Under the pieces are notes generated by a model, which did not search any database, was not told where the DNA came from, and saw nothing but the letters and a program-made list of their open reading frames with translations. Both the position numbers and the translations under genes were made by a program. Positions 41,458-50,342 of a stretch of 64,000 nt of DNA are shown here, piece after piece. How positions within the stretch are numbered: the stretch's first letter is position 1; each line of letters starts with the position of its first letter. Source of the stretch: Inquilinus limosus_F (GTDB lineage: Bacteria > Pseudomonadota > Alphaproteobacteria > DSM-16000 > Inquilinaceae). The stretch covers positions 17,396 to 81,395 of the forward strand of contig NZ_JAHVDK010000036.1 in NCBI RefSeq assembly GCF_051487185.1. Direction: 5' to 3'.

Positions 41458-42012
41458 TCACTCCACCAGCCGCAGCCGCGGCGGGGTCGGTCCGTCGGTG
41501 CCGCGGTCGCCCGCCGCATCGCCGGCGCCGCTGCCGACGATCTCGCGCAGCGCTGCCCGGGCGCGGCCCAGGCGCGACATCAGAGTGCCGATCGGGATGC
41601 CGAGGATGGCCGCGGCCTCCTGGTAGCGGAACTCCTCGACCGCCACGAGCAGCAACGCCTCGCGCTGCTCCTCCGGCAGGGCCAGCATCGCCCGCTGCAC
41701 CTGGGCCAGCTGGACCCGGGCGTCCTGGCTCGGCGCGCCGGATTCGGGCGCCAGCTGCGTCGCCTGGACGATGCGGGCGTCCTCGGCCCGGCGGCCGCGC
41801 AGGCGCGAGGCGTGGGTGTTGTGCATGATCGCGAACAGCCAGGGGCGCAGCGCCCGGTCCGGCTGCCAGCTGCGCCGCCCCTCGTAGGCCTTGAGCAGGG
41901 TTTCCTGCAGCAGGTCCTCGGCTTCGGCAGCATCCCGGGTCAGGACCAGCGCATAGCGCTTCAGCCCCGGCAGCTCGGCGATGACGTCGAAATCGTCCTT
42001 GCGGCGTTTCAT
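41458..42012 (-). CDS. ECF-type RNA polymerase sigma factor
   Basis: A 184-residue sigma factor. Region 2 reads LPGLKRYALVLTRDAAEAEDLLQETLLKAYEG and RPWLFAIMHNTHASRLR (core binding and -10 recognition). Region 4 reads LPEEQREALLLVAVEEFRYQEAAAILGIPIGTLMSRLGRARAALRE (the -35-binding helix-turn-helix). The start is ATG 42012 (MKRRKDDFDVIAEL). It is cotranscribed with its anti-sigma factor. It is divergent from a mannosyltransferase gene across 184 bp, which contain an AT-rich stretch (42104-42140) likely to hold promoters. The ECF group was not assigned. Confidence 0.92.
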   Translation of the reverse strand: MKRRKDDFDVIAELPGLKRYALVLTRDAAEAEDLLQETLLKAYEGRRSWQPDRALRPWLFAIMHNTHASRLRGRRAEDARIVQATQLAPESGAPSQDARVQLAQVQRAMLALPEEQREALLLVAVEEFRYQEAAAILGIPIGTLMSRLGRARAALREIVGSGAGDAAGDRGTDGPTPPRLRLVE

Positions 42013-42196
42013 GACCCATATACGCAGCTGCCGGCGATTTTCATCCCGCGCCGCGCCCTTCTTTCGGCGGATGTGCCGACAAACTCTCAACAAGATCCTG
42101 GATATGATGATTTTTCTGAGGTTTTTTCAGACGAAAACCGCGCCGCCGGTGTTATTAGGCAGCGGCACTCTTTTTCCCTCTGCGATTCGGAGCGAT

Positions 42197-43783
42197 ATGA
42201 CCGACGACACTGTGGAGCAACGCCGATCGGTCGATCCCTCCATGCCCGATCGCTATCTGGGTCGACCCGTCGGCGCCACCGCAGCTTCAGTCGCTCTGCC
42301 CTATCCGTCCCGGCCCGGCGTCATCGAGCGCTGGCCGAGCTGGCTGGTCGGCCTGGCCGGGCTGCTCGCCCTCGGGCTGCTGCTGCGCATCATCCTCGCC
42401 CTGGCATTCCCGCGCATCCACCACGCCGACGAGCTGTTCCAGTATTACGAGCAGGCGCATCGGCTGGCCTTCGGCCAGGGCATCGTGCCCTGGGAATATC
42501 GCGAGGGCATCCGCTCCTGGCTGTTGCCGGGCATTTTGGCCGGGCTGATGAAGGCGGTGTCCTGGGTCAGCGACGACCCGTCCTCCTATCTCGCCGCGTC
42601 GAAGGGACTGTGGTCGGCGCTGTCGCTGAGCATCCCGGCGGTCGCCTTCCTCTGGGCCAAGCGCGCCGCCGGCCCGACGGCCGGGCTGACCGCGGCCTTC
42701 ATCGCCATTGTCTGGTTCGAGCTGGTCTACTACGCGCCGACGGCGCTGACAGAATCGATCGCCACCAGCCTTCTGCTGATCGCCTGCTGGCTGGCCTGGG
42801 CCGCGGAGACGGTCGACCGCCGGCGGCTGATCTGGGCCGGGCTGCTGTTCGGCCTGGTCTTCGTCTTCCGCTTCCACCTGCTGCCCGCGATCGCGACCGC
42901 GGCCGTGGTCGCCAGCCGGGGCGACTGGCGCGGCCGGCTGCGGCCGATGCTGCTGGCCGGGCTGGGGCCGGTGCTGCTGTGCAACGGGCTGCTCGACTGG
43001 GTGACGCTCGGCTGGCCGTTCCAGTCGGTCGTGAAGAACTTCTGGATCAACATCGTCGAGGAGAAGAGCCACAGCTTCGGCGTGATGCCGCCGGGCTTCT
43101 ACCTCGAGGAATATGCCCGGATCTGGTCATGGTGGTTGGCGCCGATGGCGGCGCTGATCGTGCTGGGGGCGCGCGGCCAGCCGATGCTGGTGGCGGTGCC
43201 GCTGGCGATCGTGCTGTCGCACAGCCTGGTGGCCCACAAGGAGTACCGCTTCGTCCTGCCGGCGCTGCCCTTCCTGCTGATCCTCGCCGCGCTGGGGACC
43301 GAGCGGCTGGCCCGGCGCCTGGGCAAGGAGCTGGCGGCGGAGAGGTGGAGCGGCGTGCCGCGCTGGGCGCCGCTGGCGGTGCTGTGCGCCGCCTGGGTGC
43401 TCGCCTCGGGACTGCTGTCGGCCAGCGACCGCTGGGGGCCGGAATGGACCCGCGTCGCGCCCGGCATCGCCGCCACCCAGGCGCTGCACGAGCGTGAGGC
43501 GCTGTGCGGCCTGGGCCTGCTGACGCCATGGTCGGACCTGGCCGGCTACACCACTCTGCATCGCGACGTGCCGGTGTTCTGGTTCGGCGACGACACGCGG
43601 CGGTTGTGGCGCTCGGTCCCGTCCTTCAACTACGTCATGGCGCGGCCGGAGCAGATGCCACCGAGCACCGGCTACCAGCTGGAGAGCTGCCCGAGCGAGA
43701 TCTGCCTGTACCGCCGGCCGGGGCAGTGCACGGCGCCGCGGGACATCGGCGTGAGCGGGGCGATGGCCGAGCGCGGGATGTGA
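42197..43783 (+). CDS. GT22-like (PIG-B/mannosyltransferase family) membrane glycosyltransferase
   Basis: A 528-residue polytopic protein with about 10 helices. The first luminal loop HHADELFQYYEQAHRLAFGQGIVPWEYREGIRSW matches the GPI-mannosyltransferase/ALG9-type GT-C family, with the acidic DE pair that forms the catalytic site. HKEYRFVLPALPFLLILAA is the other hallmark (HKEXRF). It uses a polyprenyl-phosphate sugar and acts on the periplasmic side of the membrane. The acceptor in this bacterium is unknown. The start is ATG 42197; a long upstream in-frame stretch is rejected as promoter region. It ends with a periplasmic domain containing four cysteines (about residues 435-520). Confidence 0.88.
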   Translation: MTDDTVEQRRSVDPSMPDRYLGRPVGATAASVALPYPSRPGVIERWPSWLVGLAGLLALGLLLRIILALAFPRIHHADELFQYYEQAHRLAFGQGIVPWEYREGIRSWLLPGILAGLMKAVSWVSDDPSSYLAASKGLWSALSLSIPAVAFLWAKRAAGPTAGLTAAFIAIVWFELVYYAPTALTESIATSLLLIACWLAWAAETVDRRRLIWAGLLFGLVFVFRFHLLPAIATAAVVASRGDWRGRLRPMLLAGLGPVLLCNGLLDWVTLGWPFQSVVKNFWINIVEEKSHSFGVMPPGFYLEEYARIWSWWLAPMAALIVLGARGQPMLVAVPLAIVLSHSLVAHKEYRFVLPALPFLLILAALGTERLARRLGKELAAERWSGVPRWAPLAVLCAAWVLASGLLSASDRWGPEWTRVAPGIAATQALHEREALCGLGLLTPWSDLAGYTTLHRDVPVFWFGDDTRRLWRSVPSFNYVMARPEQMPPSTGYQLESCPSEICLYRRPGQCTAPRDIGVSGAMAERGM

Positions 43784-43932
43784 TTTCCGGCGGCATGATT
43801 CGGCCCGACTCTCCGCTTGAGACTCGGGTCGCGCTGGTCTAAAGCAACGCGGCGGCGGGATCGGCCCGCCGTTCCCGCCCCTCGCACTGGACCTTACCCA
43901 GCCGAGCCCGGCTGACAGGACATCACGGCCGC

Positions 43933-44970
43933 ATGTTCAACTTCTTCGGTTTCCTCTCGGCCGACATGGCCATCGACCTGGGCACGGCGAACACGCTGGT
44001 CTACGTCAAGGGCCGTGGCATCGTCCTGAACGAGCCGTCGGTGGTGGCCATCGCCAATATCCGCGGCAAGAAGCAGGTCCTGGCGGTGGGCGACGAGGCC
44101 AAGCAGATGCTGGGCCGCACCCCGGGCAACATCACCGCCATCCGCCCCCTCCGCGACGGCGTCATCGCCGATTTCGAGGTGGCGGAGGAGATGATCAAGC
44201 ATTTCATCCGCAAGGTGCACAACCGGCGCAGCTTCGCGGCGCCGGAGGTGATCGTCTGCGTGCCGTCGGGCTCGACCGCGGTCGAGCGCCGCGCCATCCA
44301 GGAATCGGCCGAGAGCGCCGGCGCCCGTCGGGTCTATCTGATCGAGGAGCCGATGGCGGCGGCGATCGGCGCCGGCCTGCCGGTGACCGAGCCGACCGGC
44401 AGCATGGTGGTCGACATCGGCGGCGGCACCACCGAGGTCGCGGTGCTGTCGCTCGGCGGCATCGTCTATTCCCGCTCGGTCCGGGTCGGCGGCGACAAGA
44501 TGGACGAGGCGATCATCGCCTATATCCGCCGCAACCATAATCTCCTGATCGGCGAGGGCTCGTCCGAGCGGATCAAGAAGGAGATCGGCTCCGCCGCCCC
44601 GCCGGAGGATGGCGAGGGCCGGTACATGGAGATCAAGGGCCGCGACCTGCTGAACGGCGTGCCGAAGGAGCTGGTGATCTCCGAGCGGCAGATCGCCGAA
44701 AGCCTGGCCGAGCCGGTCAGCCAGATCGTCGAGGCGGTGAAGGTGGCGCTCGAGCACACCGCGCCGGAGCTGGCGGCCGACATCGTCGATAAGGGCATCG
44801 TCCTGACCGGCGGCGGCTCGCTGCTGGGCAATCTCGACCTGGTGCTGCGGCACGCCACCGGTCTGCCGGTGTCGATCGCCGACGACCCGCTGTCCTGCGT
44901 CGCGCTGGGCACCGGCCGGGCGCTGGAAGAGATGAAGACGCTCAAGCACGTTCTGATCAACATGTACTAA
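43933..44970 (+). CDS. mreB: Rod-shape-determining actin homologue MreB
   Basis: A 345-residue actin-fold ATPase. The phosphate-1 loop is AIDLGTANTLVYVKGRGIVLNEPSVVA, the phosphate-2 loop is VVDIGGGTTEVAVLSLGG and the adenosine motif is VLTGGGSLLG. The N-terminal MFNFFGFLSADM contributes to membrane association. MreB filaments guide elongasome peptidoglycan synthesis along the inner membrane. It heads the mreB-mreC-mreD-mrdA cluster, with 87 bp to mreC. The start is ATG 43933. Confidence 0.98.
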   Translation: MFNFFGFLSADMAIDLGTANTLVYVKGRGIVLNEPSVVAIANIRGKKQVLAVGDEAKQMLGRTPGNITAIRPLRDGVIADFEVAEEMIKHFIRKVHNRRSFAAPEVIVCVPSGSTAVERRAIQESAESAGARRVYLIEEPMAAAIGAGLPVTEPTGSMVVDIGGGTTEVAVLSLGGIVYSRSVRVGGDKMDEAIIAYIRRNHNLLIGEGSSERIKKEIGSAAPPEDGEGRYMEIKGRDLLNGVPKELVISERQIAESLAEPVSQIVEAVKVALEHTAPELAADIVDKGIVLTGGGSLLGNLDLVLRHATGLPVSIADDPLSCVALGTGRALEEMKTLKHVLINMY

Positions 44971-45057
44971 TATGCCGTGATCCGCCCGGCGCAGGCTGGG
45001 GGATCTGCAAAAACGGTAGTACGCTCCTTTTGGGAATCCGGTCTTCGGCGGACGGAC

Positions 45058-45936
45058 ATGCGGGTGATGCAGCGGAGCAGGCCGGTGGCGCGCATCGCGG
45101 CGATCAGGGCCGCGGCGCACCGATTCTCCTTCGGCCTGCTGCTGTTCGCCGCGATCAGCCTCTTGATGGTCGGCAAGATCGACGCGGTGCTGGTCGACGG
45201 CATCCGCGCCCGCGTGGTCGACGCCGTGGCGCCGATCCTCGACGCCATGTCGCGCCCGGCCGCCAGCGTCGCCCGGATGGTGACGGAGCTGCAGAGCCTG
45301 TCCGACATCCGCGGCGAGAACGCCCGGCTGCGGCAGGAGGTGGCGACGCTGCGGCAGTACCAGGACGTCGCCTTCCGGCTCGAGGCCGAGAACCTGACCC
45401 TGCGCAACCTTTTGAACTACACGCCGGATTCGGCGCATTCCTTCCTCACCGCCCGGGTCGTCGCCGACAATGGCGGCGCCTTCGTGCGCAGCCTGACGAT
45501 CAATCTCGGCGCCGCGAACGGCATCCGCGACGGCCAGGCGGTGCTCGGCGGTCGCGGCCTGATCGGCCGGATCGTGCAGACCGGCGACCATTCCGCCCGG
45601 GTGCTGCTGATCACCGACCTTAACGCCCGCATCCCGGTGGTGGTGGAGCGCACCCAGCAGCGCGCCGTCGTCGGCGGCGACAACACCGACCGGCCGCGGC
45701 TCTTGTACCTGCCGCCGGACGCGTCGATCCGCGTCGGCGACCGGATCGTCACCTCCGGCAGCGGCGGCATGTTCCCGGCCGGCCTTCCGGTCGGCGTCAT
45801 CGCCGCCGCCCAGGACAGCGCCGTCCGCATCCAGCCGATCGAGCCGCTCGAGGCCATCACCTACGTCAAGGTCGTCGATTTCCGCACGCTCGATCCCGGG
45901 ATGGCGATGCAGCCGGTGCCCGGCTTCGCGCAATGA
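45058..45936 (+). CDS. mreC: Rod-shape-determining protein MreC
   Basis: A 292-residue bitopic protein. A cytosolic basic tail (RSRPVARIAAIRAAAHRF) precedes one membrane helix (FGLLLFAAISLLMVGKI). A coiled coil follows (LSDIRGENARLRQEVATLRQYQDVAFRLEAEN) and then two beta domains with ARVVADNGGAFVRSLTINLGAANGI and GLPVGVIAAAQDS. It forms periplasmic assemblies that activate PBP2. ATG 45058 is preferred; an in-frame GTG at 44977 would lie 6 bp after mreB but adds an unusual extension. The stop overlaps mreD by 4 bp. Confidence 0.95.
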   Translation: MRVMQRSRPVARIAAIRAAAHRFSFGLLLFAAISLLMVGKIDAVLVDGIRARVVDAVAPILDAMSRPAASVARMVTELQSLSDIRGENARLRQEVATLRQYQDVAFRLEAENLTLRNLLNYTPDSAHSFLTARVVADNGGAFVRSLTINLGAANGIRDGQAVLGGRGLIGRIVQTGDHSARVLLITDLNARIPVVVERTQQRAVVGGDNTDRPRLLYLPPDASIRVGDRIVTSGSGGMFPAGLPVGVIAAAQDSAVRIQPIEPLEAITYVKVVDFRTLDPGMAMQPVPGFAQ

Positions 45937-46451
45937 CCGGGGACCTGCTGCACAAGCTCGACCTCGCCGCGCGCCACGCCGCCCCCGGGGCCGTGACCCT
46001 GATCCTGGTGCTGGTCGGGGTGACGCCGACGCATCTGCCCTATTACAGCAGCATCGCGCCGTTCCTGCCGCTGGCCTCGGTCTACTACTGGGGGGTGCAC
46101 CGGCCCGACCTGATGCCGATGTGGCTGATCTTCCTGGTCGGGCTGCTGCACGACGTGCTGACCGATTCGCCGATCGGGCTGCATGCGGCGATCCTGCTGC
46201 TGTGCCAATGGGTGCTGCTGCGCCAGCGCCGCTTCCTGGCCGGGCGGCCCTTCGTGGTGCTGTGGTTCGGCTTCGCCGTGCTGGTGGCCGCGGTCACCCT
46301 CATCGAATGGATCGGTGTTGGCCTGTACGATTTCGCGGTCGTGCCGCCGCGGCCCCTCTTGGTCCGGCTGGTCCTGACCATCGCCGTCTTCCCGCCTCTG
46401 GCCTGGCTGTTCATCCAGGTGCATCGCGGCTTCCTGCGGGCGGGGGACTAG
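45933..46451 (+). CDS. mreD: Rod-shape-determining membrane protein MreD
   Basis: A 172-residue protein with five or six helices and little hydrophilic sequence. It has the pattern LPYYSSIAPFLPLASVYYWGVHRPDLMPMWLIFLVGLLHDVLTDSPIG, in which the LLHDVLTDSPIG segment is the best-conserved MreD motif. It links MreC and PBP2/RodA in the elongasome. It overlaps mreC by 4 bp (ATGA) and is followed after 4 bp by mrdA. Confidence 0.94.
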   Translation: MTGDLLHKLDLAARHAAPGAVTLILVLVGVTPTHLPYYSSIAPFLPLASVYYWGVHRPDLMPMWLIFLVGLLHDVLTDSPIGLHAAILLLCQWVLLRQRRFLAGRPFVVLWFGFAVLVAAVTLIEWIGVGLYDFAVVPPRPLLVRLVLTIAVFPPLAWLFIQVHRGFLRAGD

Positions 46452-46455
46452 GCCG

Positions 46456-48315
46456 ATGGAGCGCGACACCGACCGCGCCCGTGGCTTCACTCGTCGCGCC
46501 TTCGCCCTGGGCGGGCTGAAGCTCGGCCTGCTCGGCGTTCTGGGCGGGCGGCTCTACTACCTGCAGGTGGAGGAGAGCGACCGCTACAAGGTCCTGGCCG
46601 AATCGAACCGCATCAACATGCGGCTCCTGGCCCCGTCGCGCGGCCTGATCACCGACCGCTTCGGCGTCCCGCTCGCGGTCAACGACCAGAACTTCCGGGT
46701 CGTGCTGGTGGCGGAGGAGGCGAAGGACATCCAGGCTGTGCTCGGCCGGCTGGCGCAGGGCGTGCCGCTGAGCGAGGCCGATCTGGCCCGCATCATCCGA
46801 GACGTGAAGCGCCGCCGCGCCTTCGTGCCGGTGACGGTGAAGGAGAGCCTGAGCTGGGACCAGGTCTCCTGGATCGACGTCAACGGGCCGGAACTGCCGG
46901 GCCTGTCGATCGAGGTCGGCGAATCCCGCCGCTATCCCTTCGGGGTCGAGACCGCCCATATCATCGGCTATGTCGGCGCCGTGGCCGAGGGCGACCTGAC
47001 CGGCGACCCGGTGCTGAGCCTGCCGGGCTTCCGCATCGGCAAGTCGGGGATCGAGCGGCAATACGAGGCCGATCTGCGCGGCGTCGCCGGGTCGAGCCAG
47101 GTCGAGGTCAACGCCGTCGGCCGGGTGATCCGCGAGCTGGACCGGGAGGAGGGCAAGCCGGGCCGGGAGGTGCGGCTGACCATCGATTTCGAGCTGCAGC
47201 GCTACGTCATGGAGCGGCTGAAGACCGAGTTCAGCGCCGCCGCCGTGATCATGGACGTGCACAGCGGCGACGTGCTGGCCATGGCCTCGCACCCGTCCTA
47301 CGACGCCAACCTGTTCCCGAACGGGATCAGATCGGCCGATTGGCGCCGCCTGGTCGAGGACCCCTACGGCATCCTCAACAACAAGGTGATCAACGGCCAG
47401 TACCCGCCAGGGTCGACCTTCAAGATCGCGGTGGCGATGACCGCTCTGGAGGCCGGGGTGACCACGCCGGAGCAGCGCATCTTCTGCCCCGGCTATACCA
47501 ATCTCGGCGACCACCGCTTCCATTGCTGGAAACGCGGTGGCCACGGCAGCCTGAACGTGGTCGACGCGCTGGCCCAGTCCTGCGACGTCTATTTCTACGA
47601 GATGGCGCGGCGGCTGGGCATCGACCGGCTGGCCGAGGGCGCGAACAAGTTCGGCATCGGCCACAAGCTGGGGGTCGACCTGCCGAACGAGCGGCCCGGG
47701 CTGATGCCGACCAAGGCCTGGAAGGAGGGCGCGATGGGCACCTCCTGGCAGCTCGGCGAATCGCTGATCGCCGGCATCGGCCAGGGCTATGTGCTGGCGA
47801 CGCCGCTGCAGCTCGCCACCATGACGGCGCGGCTGGTGAACGGCGGCAAGGCGGTGGTGCCGCGCCTGGTCATGGCGGTCGGCGACGAGGCGATGCCGGA
47901 GACGCCGGACGTCCCGTCGATGGGCTTCGCCAAGGCCCATATCGACGTGGTGATGGAGGGCACGGCCGCGGTGATGACCCGCGGTACCGGCCGCAAGTCG
48001 CAGATCAAGCAGAAGGGCATGGAGATGGGCGGCAAGAGCGGCACCAGCCAGGTCCGCCGCATCAGCATGGCCGAACGTGCCGCCGGGGTGAACCCCGACA
48101 ACTGGCCGTGGAACCAGCGCCACCACGCCTGGTTCGTCGCCTACGCCCCGGTCGGCGCGCCGCGCTACGCCTGCTCGGTGATCGTCGAGCATGGCGGCGG
48201 CGGCAGCGAATACGCGGCGCCGATCGCGCGCGACATCCTGCTGGAATGCCAGCAGCGCGAGTCCGGCCGCAGGCTGCTGTCGGCCGCGCCGGGGGAGGGC
48301 GCGGACAAAGGTTAA
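46456..48315 (+). CDS. mrdA: Penicillin-binding protein 2 (elongasome transpeptidase)
   Basis: A 619-residue class B PBP. A short cytosolic start and one membrane helix (FALGGLKLGLLGVLGGRLYY, about 16-35) lead into the pedestal domain with SRGLITDRFGVPLAVN. The transpeptidase domain has the active site S320-T-F-K323 (PPGSTFK), S375-C-D377 (AQSCD) and K527-S-G-T530 (GGKSGTSQ). It crosslinks peptidoglycan during elongation. Normally rodA (mrdB) follows; here a tRNA gene follows instead, so the SEDS partner must be encoded elsewhere. The C-terminus (GRRLLSAAPGEGADKG) is unremarkable. Confidence 0.97.
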   Translation: MERDTDRARGFTRRAFALGGLKLGLLGVLGGRLYYLQVEESDRYKVLAESNRINMRLLAPSRGLITDRFGVPLAVNDQNFRVVLVAEEAKDIQAVLGRLAQGVPLSEADLARIIRDVKRRRAFVPVTVKESLSWDQVSWIDVNGPELPGLSIEVGESRRYPFGVETAHIIGYVGAVAEGDLTGDPVLSLPGFRIGKSGIERQYEADLRGVAGSSQVEVNAVGRVIRELDREEGKPGREVRLTIDFELQRYVMERLKTEFSAAAVIMDVHSGDVLAMASHPSYDANLFPNGIRSADWRRLVEDPYGILNNKVINGQYPPGSTFKIAVAMTALEAGVTTPEQRIFCPGYTNLGDHRFHCWKRGGHGSLNVVDALAQSCDVYFYEMARRLGIDRLAEGANKFGIGHKLGVDLPNERPGLMPTKAWKEGAMGTSWQLGESLIAGIGQGYVLATPLQLATMTARLVNGGKAVVPRLVMAVGDEAMPETPDVPSMGFAKAHIDVVMEGTAAVMTRGTGRKSQIKQKGMEMGGKSGTSQVRRISMAERAAGVNPDNWPWNQRHHAWFVAYAPVGAPRYACSVIVEHGGGGSEYAAPIARDILLECQQRESGRRLLSAAPGEGADKG

Positions 48316-48334
48316 GATTTTCGTGAAGAAAGGG

Positions 48335-48363
48335 TTGCAACCGGTCGGGGCGTTGGCTATATC
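48335..48363 (+). promoter_or_regulatory. Predicted promoter of tRNA-Lys
   Basis: TTGCAA (48335-48340), a 17 bp spacer and TATATC (48358-48363), ending 20 bp before the mature tRNA 5' end. The downstream GC-rich CCGCCCGTCCCGAGC could act as a stringent-type discriminator. The match and position make this a convincing tRNA promoter. Confidence 0.65.
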
Positions 48364-48383
48364 ACCGCCCGTCCCGAGCGAAC

Positions 48384-48459
<76 letters not shown>

Positions 48460-48481
48460 GTTCGCGCGATGGAAAGAAAAC

Positions 48482-48508
48482 GGCCCGCTTCGGCGGGCCT
48501 TTCTTTTT
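48482..48508 (+). terminator. Rho-independent terminator of tRNA-Lys
   Basis: GGCCCGC and GCGGGCC with a TTCG tetraloop (48482-48499), followed by TTTCTTTTT. It starts 23 bp after the tRNA CCA end. Confidence 0.93.
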
Positions 48509-48529
48509 GCTGGTGACCGGCGCTGCCGC

Positions 48530-48841
48530 TCATTCCTCGCCGACCCTTCCTCCCTCCCGCATGATCCGCCGCAGCATGTCGCGGAAGCGGGCGATCTCCT
48601 CGACCGTCAGTGGTCGGGCGGCGAGCGGGCCGGAGTAGACCTCGTCGCGGCGGTCCGGCGGCAGGGTCAGGGAACGCCAGCTCGATGCGGCGCCGGCGAC
48701 CATCCGGCGCGACAGGAAGCTGCAGCCGCGGCGGAAGAAATCGGTCTCCCAATCGTCGAAGGGCTGATCCAGCCGTTCCAGGTAGCGGGCGGCCCATTCG
48801 GCGATCTCGGAGCGCGGTTCGCGGCTCTGGCCTCCGGTCAT
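48530..48841 (-). CDS. Small hypothetical protein
   Basis: A 103-residue hydrophilic protein rich in Arg and Glu, mostly helical (EIAEWAARYLERLDQPFDDWETDFFRRG, then TVEEIARFRDMLRRIMREGG). It has one cysteine, no signal peptide and no membrane segment. It is the last gene of a minus-strand run that ends at the tRNA-Lys terminator. I do not recognise a family. Confidence 0.6.
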   Translation of the reverse strand: MTGGQSREPRSEIAEWAARYLERLDQPFDDWETDFFRRGCSFLSRRMVAGAASSWRSLTLPPDRRDEVYSGPLAARPLTVEEIARFRDMLRRIMREGGRVGEE

Positions 48842-48906
48842 GCGTCAATCTCCGGATCCGATGCTGGGGCTGAAGCCCGGTTCGGCCGGGCATAGGACAG
48901 GGGTCG

Positions 48907-49359
48907 TTAATCCTTCGTGAATTCCGGCCGGGGAAGCCGCCCCGGGCCGAGCTGCAGCGCCGCCTCGATCCGCTGCAGCCGCGCCAGCGCCGAGGCCAGG
49001 GCGGCGCAGAGCAGCCACAGCACCAGCCCGGAGATCACGGCGCCGCCGCCGATGGTCCAGGCCTCGATCTCCAGCTGCCGGCGCAGCCCCGGCCCGTCGC
49101 CGATCATGTCGGCGAGGGCGGCGATGCGGGCGTCCGGCATCCCCATCATGTCGGTCGGCCGGTCGGGGATCAGGGCAGAGATCTGCCCGAGCGTGTCGGC
49201 GGCGCCGAACAGCCGGGCGGCCAGGACGGCGCCGATCAGAAGCCCGCCGAGGAACAGGGTGACGCCGAGGGCGTGCAGGGCGACCGCCAGGCCCGGCATG
49301 CGCAGGCTGTCCGGGTCGCGGCTGGACAGCGGGCGTCGGTCCCTGGAGGCCTGGAGCAT
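48907..49359 (-). CDS. Hypothetical two-helix membrane protein
   Basis: A 150-residue protein with two membrane helices (LAVALHALGVTLFLGGLLIGAVLAARLF and TIGGGAVISGLVLWLLCAALASALARL). These flank a soluble segment that contains DMMGMPDARIAALADMIGDGPGLRRQLEIE. The start is ATG 49359 with GAGGGAATAC just upstream; a frame to 49395 lacks such a site. Function unknown. A helical RLQRIEAALQL at the end may oligomerise. Confidence 0.6.
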   Translation of the reverse strand: MLQASRDRRPLSSRDPDSLRMPGLAVALHALGVTLFLGGLLIGAVLAARLFGAADTLGQISALIPDRPTDMMGMPDARIAALADMIGDGPGLRRQLEIEAWTIGGGAVISGLVLWLLCAALASALARLQRIEAALQLGPGRLPRPEFTKD

Positions 49360-49474
49360 GTATTCCCTCGCTCGATCCGGGGGCCACCGCCACACCCGGC
49401 GGAATCCCTCCGGATCGCGCCGATCTTAGAACGGCGCGCTTTGGGAGGCGAGGGGGCGGCGTCCAGACGTTTCC

Positions 49475-49984
49475 TCAGGCGGCGGGCACCGGCGACGGCT
49501 GCACGGCGTAGCCGACATAGAGGGGATGCTTGGGCGAACCGTCCGAGGTGATGGCGAGGGCGTGCGGCACCGCCCCGGCCTCGATCAGCATCCGCAGCAG
49601 GGAGCGGCCCCAGCCGGGGCGCACGGCATCGCAATGCCGGCCCCAGCCGCAGACCACCAGCGCTGCGGCCCGGGCGGCCTCGACGATCGCCGCCGGATTG
49701 CCGGGGCCGACCGGATCGGCCTCGGCATAGAGCGCCTTCGGGTCGGTCGAGCGCAGGGCGAAGGCGTTGGTGACGATCAGCCCGCCATAGCCCATCGCCC
49801 GCGCCCGGCGCTCGCAGCGCTCGACCGTCGGGTCGTTCTTGACCTCGTCGGCGGTGGACGGATTCAGCAGCAGGAAATTGGCCGGCGGCACCGACCGGTC
49901 CCAGCGCCGCCACAGCAGATAGCGATAGCGCCGGCAGGCGCTGAAGGTGGCGCCGCGGTCGATGAACAGGTCGGGCTGGGCCAT
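49475..49984 (-). CDS. DUF1643 family protein
   Basis: A 169-residue protein. The DUF1643 signatures are RRYRYLLWRRWD, NFLLLNPSTADEVKNDPTVERCERRARAMGYGGLIVTNAFALRSTDP and the late CGWGRHCDAVRPG. The family is widespread, often near phages or defence genes, with no known function. It is of normal length. The gene lies downstream (minus strand) of a small 58-residue frame and of a possible LexA box at 50343-50357. The start is ATG 49984. Confidence 0.9.
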   Translation of the reverse strand: MAQPDLFIDRGATFSACRRYRYLLWRRWDRSVPPANFLLLNPSTADEVKNDPTVERCERRARAMGYGGLIVTNAFALRSTDPKALYAEADPVGPGNPAAIVEAARAAALVVCGWGRHCDAVRPGWGRSLLRMLIEAGAVPHALAITSDGSPKHPLYVGYAVQPSPVPAA

Positions 49985-50048
49985 GCCGGATCTCCGATCG
50001 AAACCGGCAGGGTCTTAGCGCAACCGTACGGCCGCGTCCCGTCCTTCA

Positions 50049-50225
50049 TCAATCATGCGGGCTGAGGGCGCGAAGCTGCTCCTCCGCCCGGTCGAGGCCC
50101 AGCGATAGCAGCGCCGCGATCTCATCCTCGCGCAACCCCTTCTCCAGGGCGCGCCAGCGCAGCTCGCAGCGCCGCACCGCCTCCTCGAGATCGGCTTCGG
50201 ACCGGATATCCCGGATCGGTCGCAT
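50049..50225 (-). CDS. Small hypothetical protein
   Basis: A 58-residue, highly charged and probably helical protein (SEADLEEAVRRCELRWRALEKGLREDEIAALLSLGLDRAEEQL). The ATG at 50225 gives the compact form; a frame from 50324 would add an Arg/Pro-rich stretch that looks non-coding. It lies 64 bp upstream of the DUF1643 gene on the same strand. Because it is short, it may not be real. Confidence 0.4.
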   Translation of the reverse strand: MRPIRDIRSEADLEEAVRRCELRWRALEKGLREDEIAALLSLGLDRAEEQLRALSPHD

Positions 50226-50342
50226 GGGACGGGCGGCTCCTCGGATGTCGGGTCGGGCGGGGAGGAACGGGATTCGGCGCAGCGAATCCATCGGCATCGA
50301 CGCGGCGGGTCTCGCGGCCATCAAGGTGTCTCGCAGGGTTGC

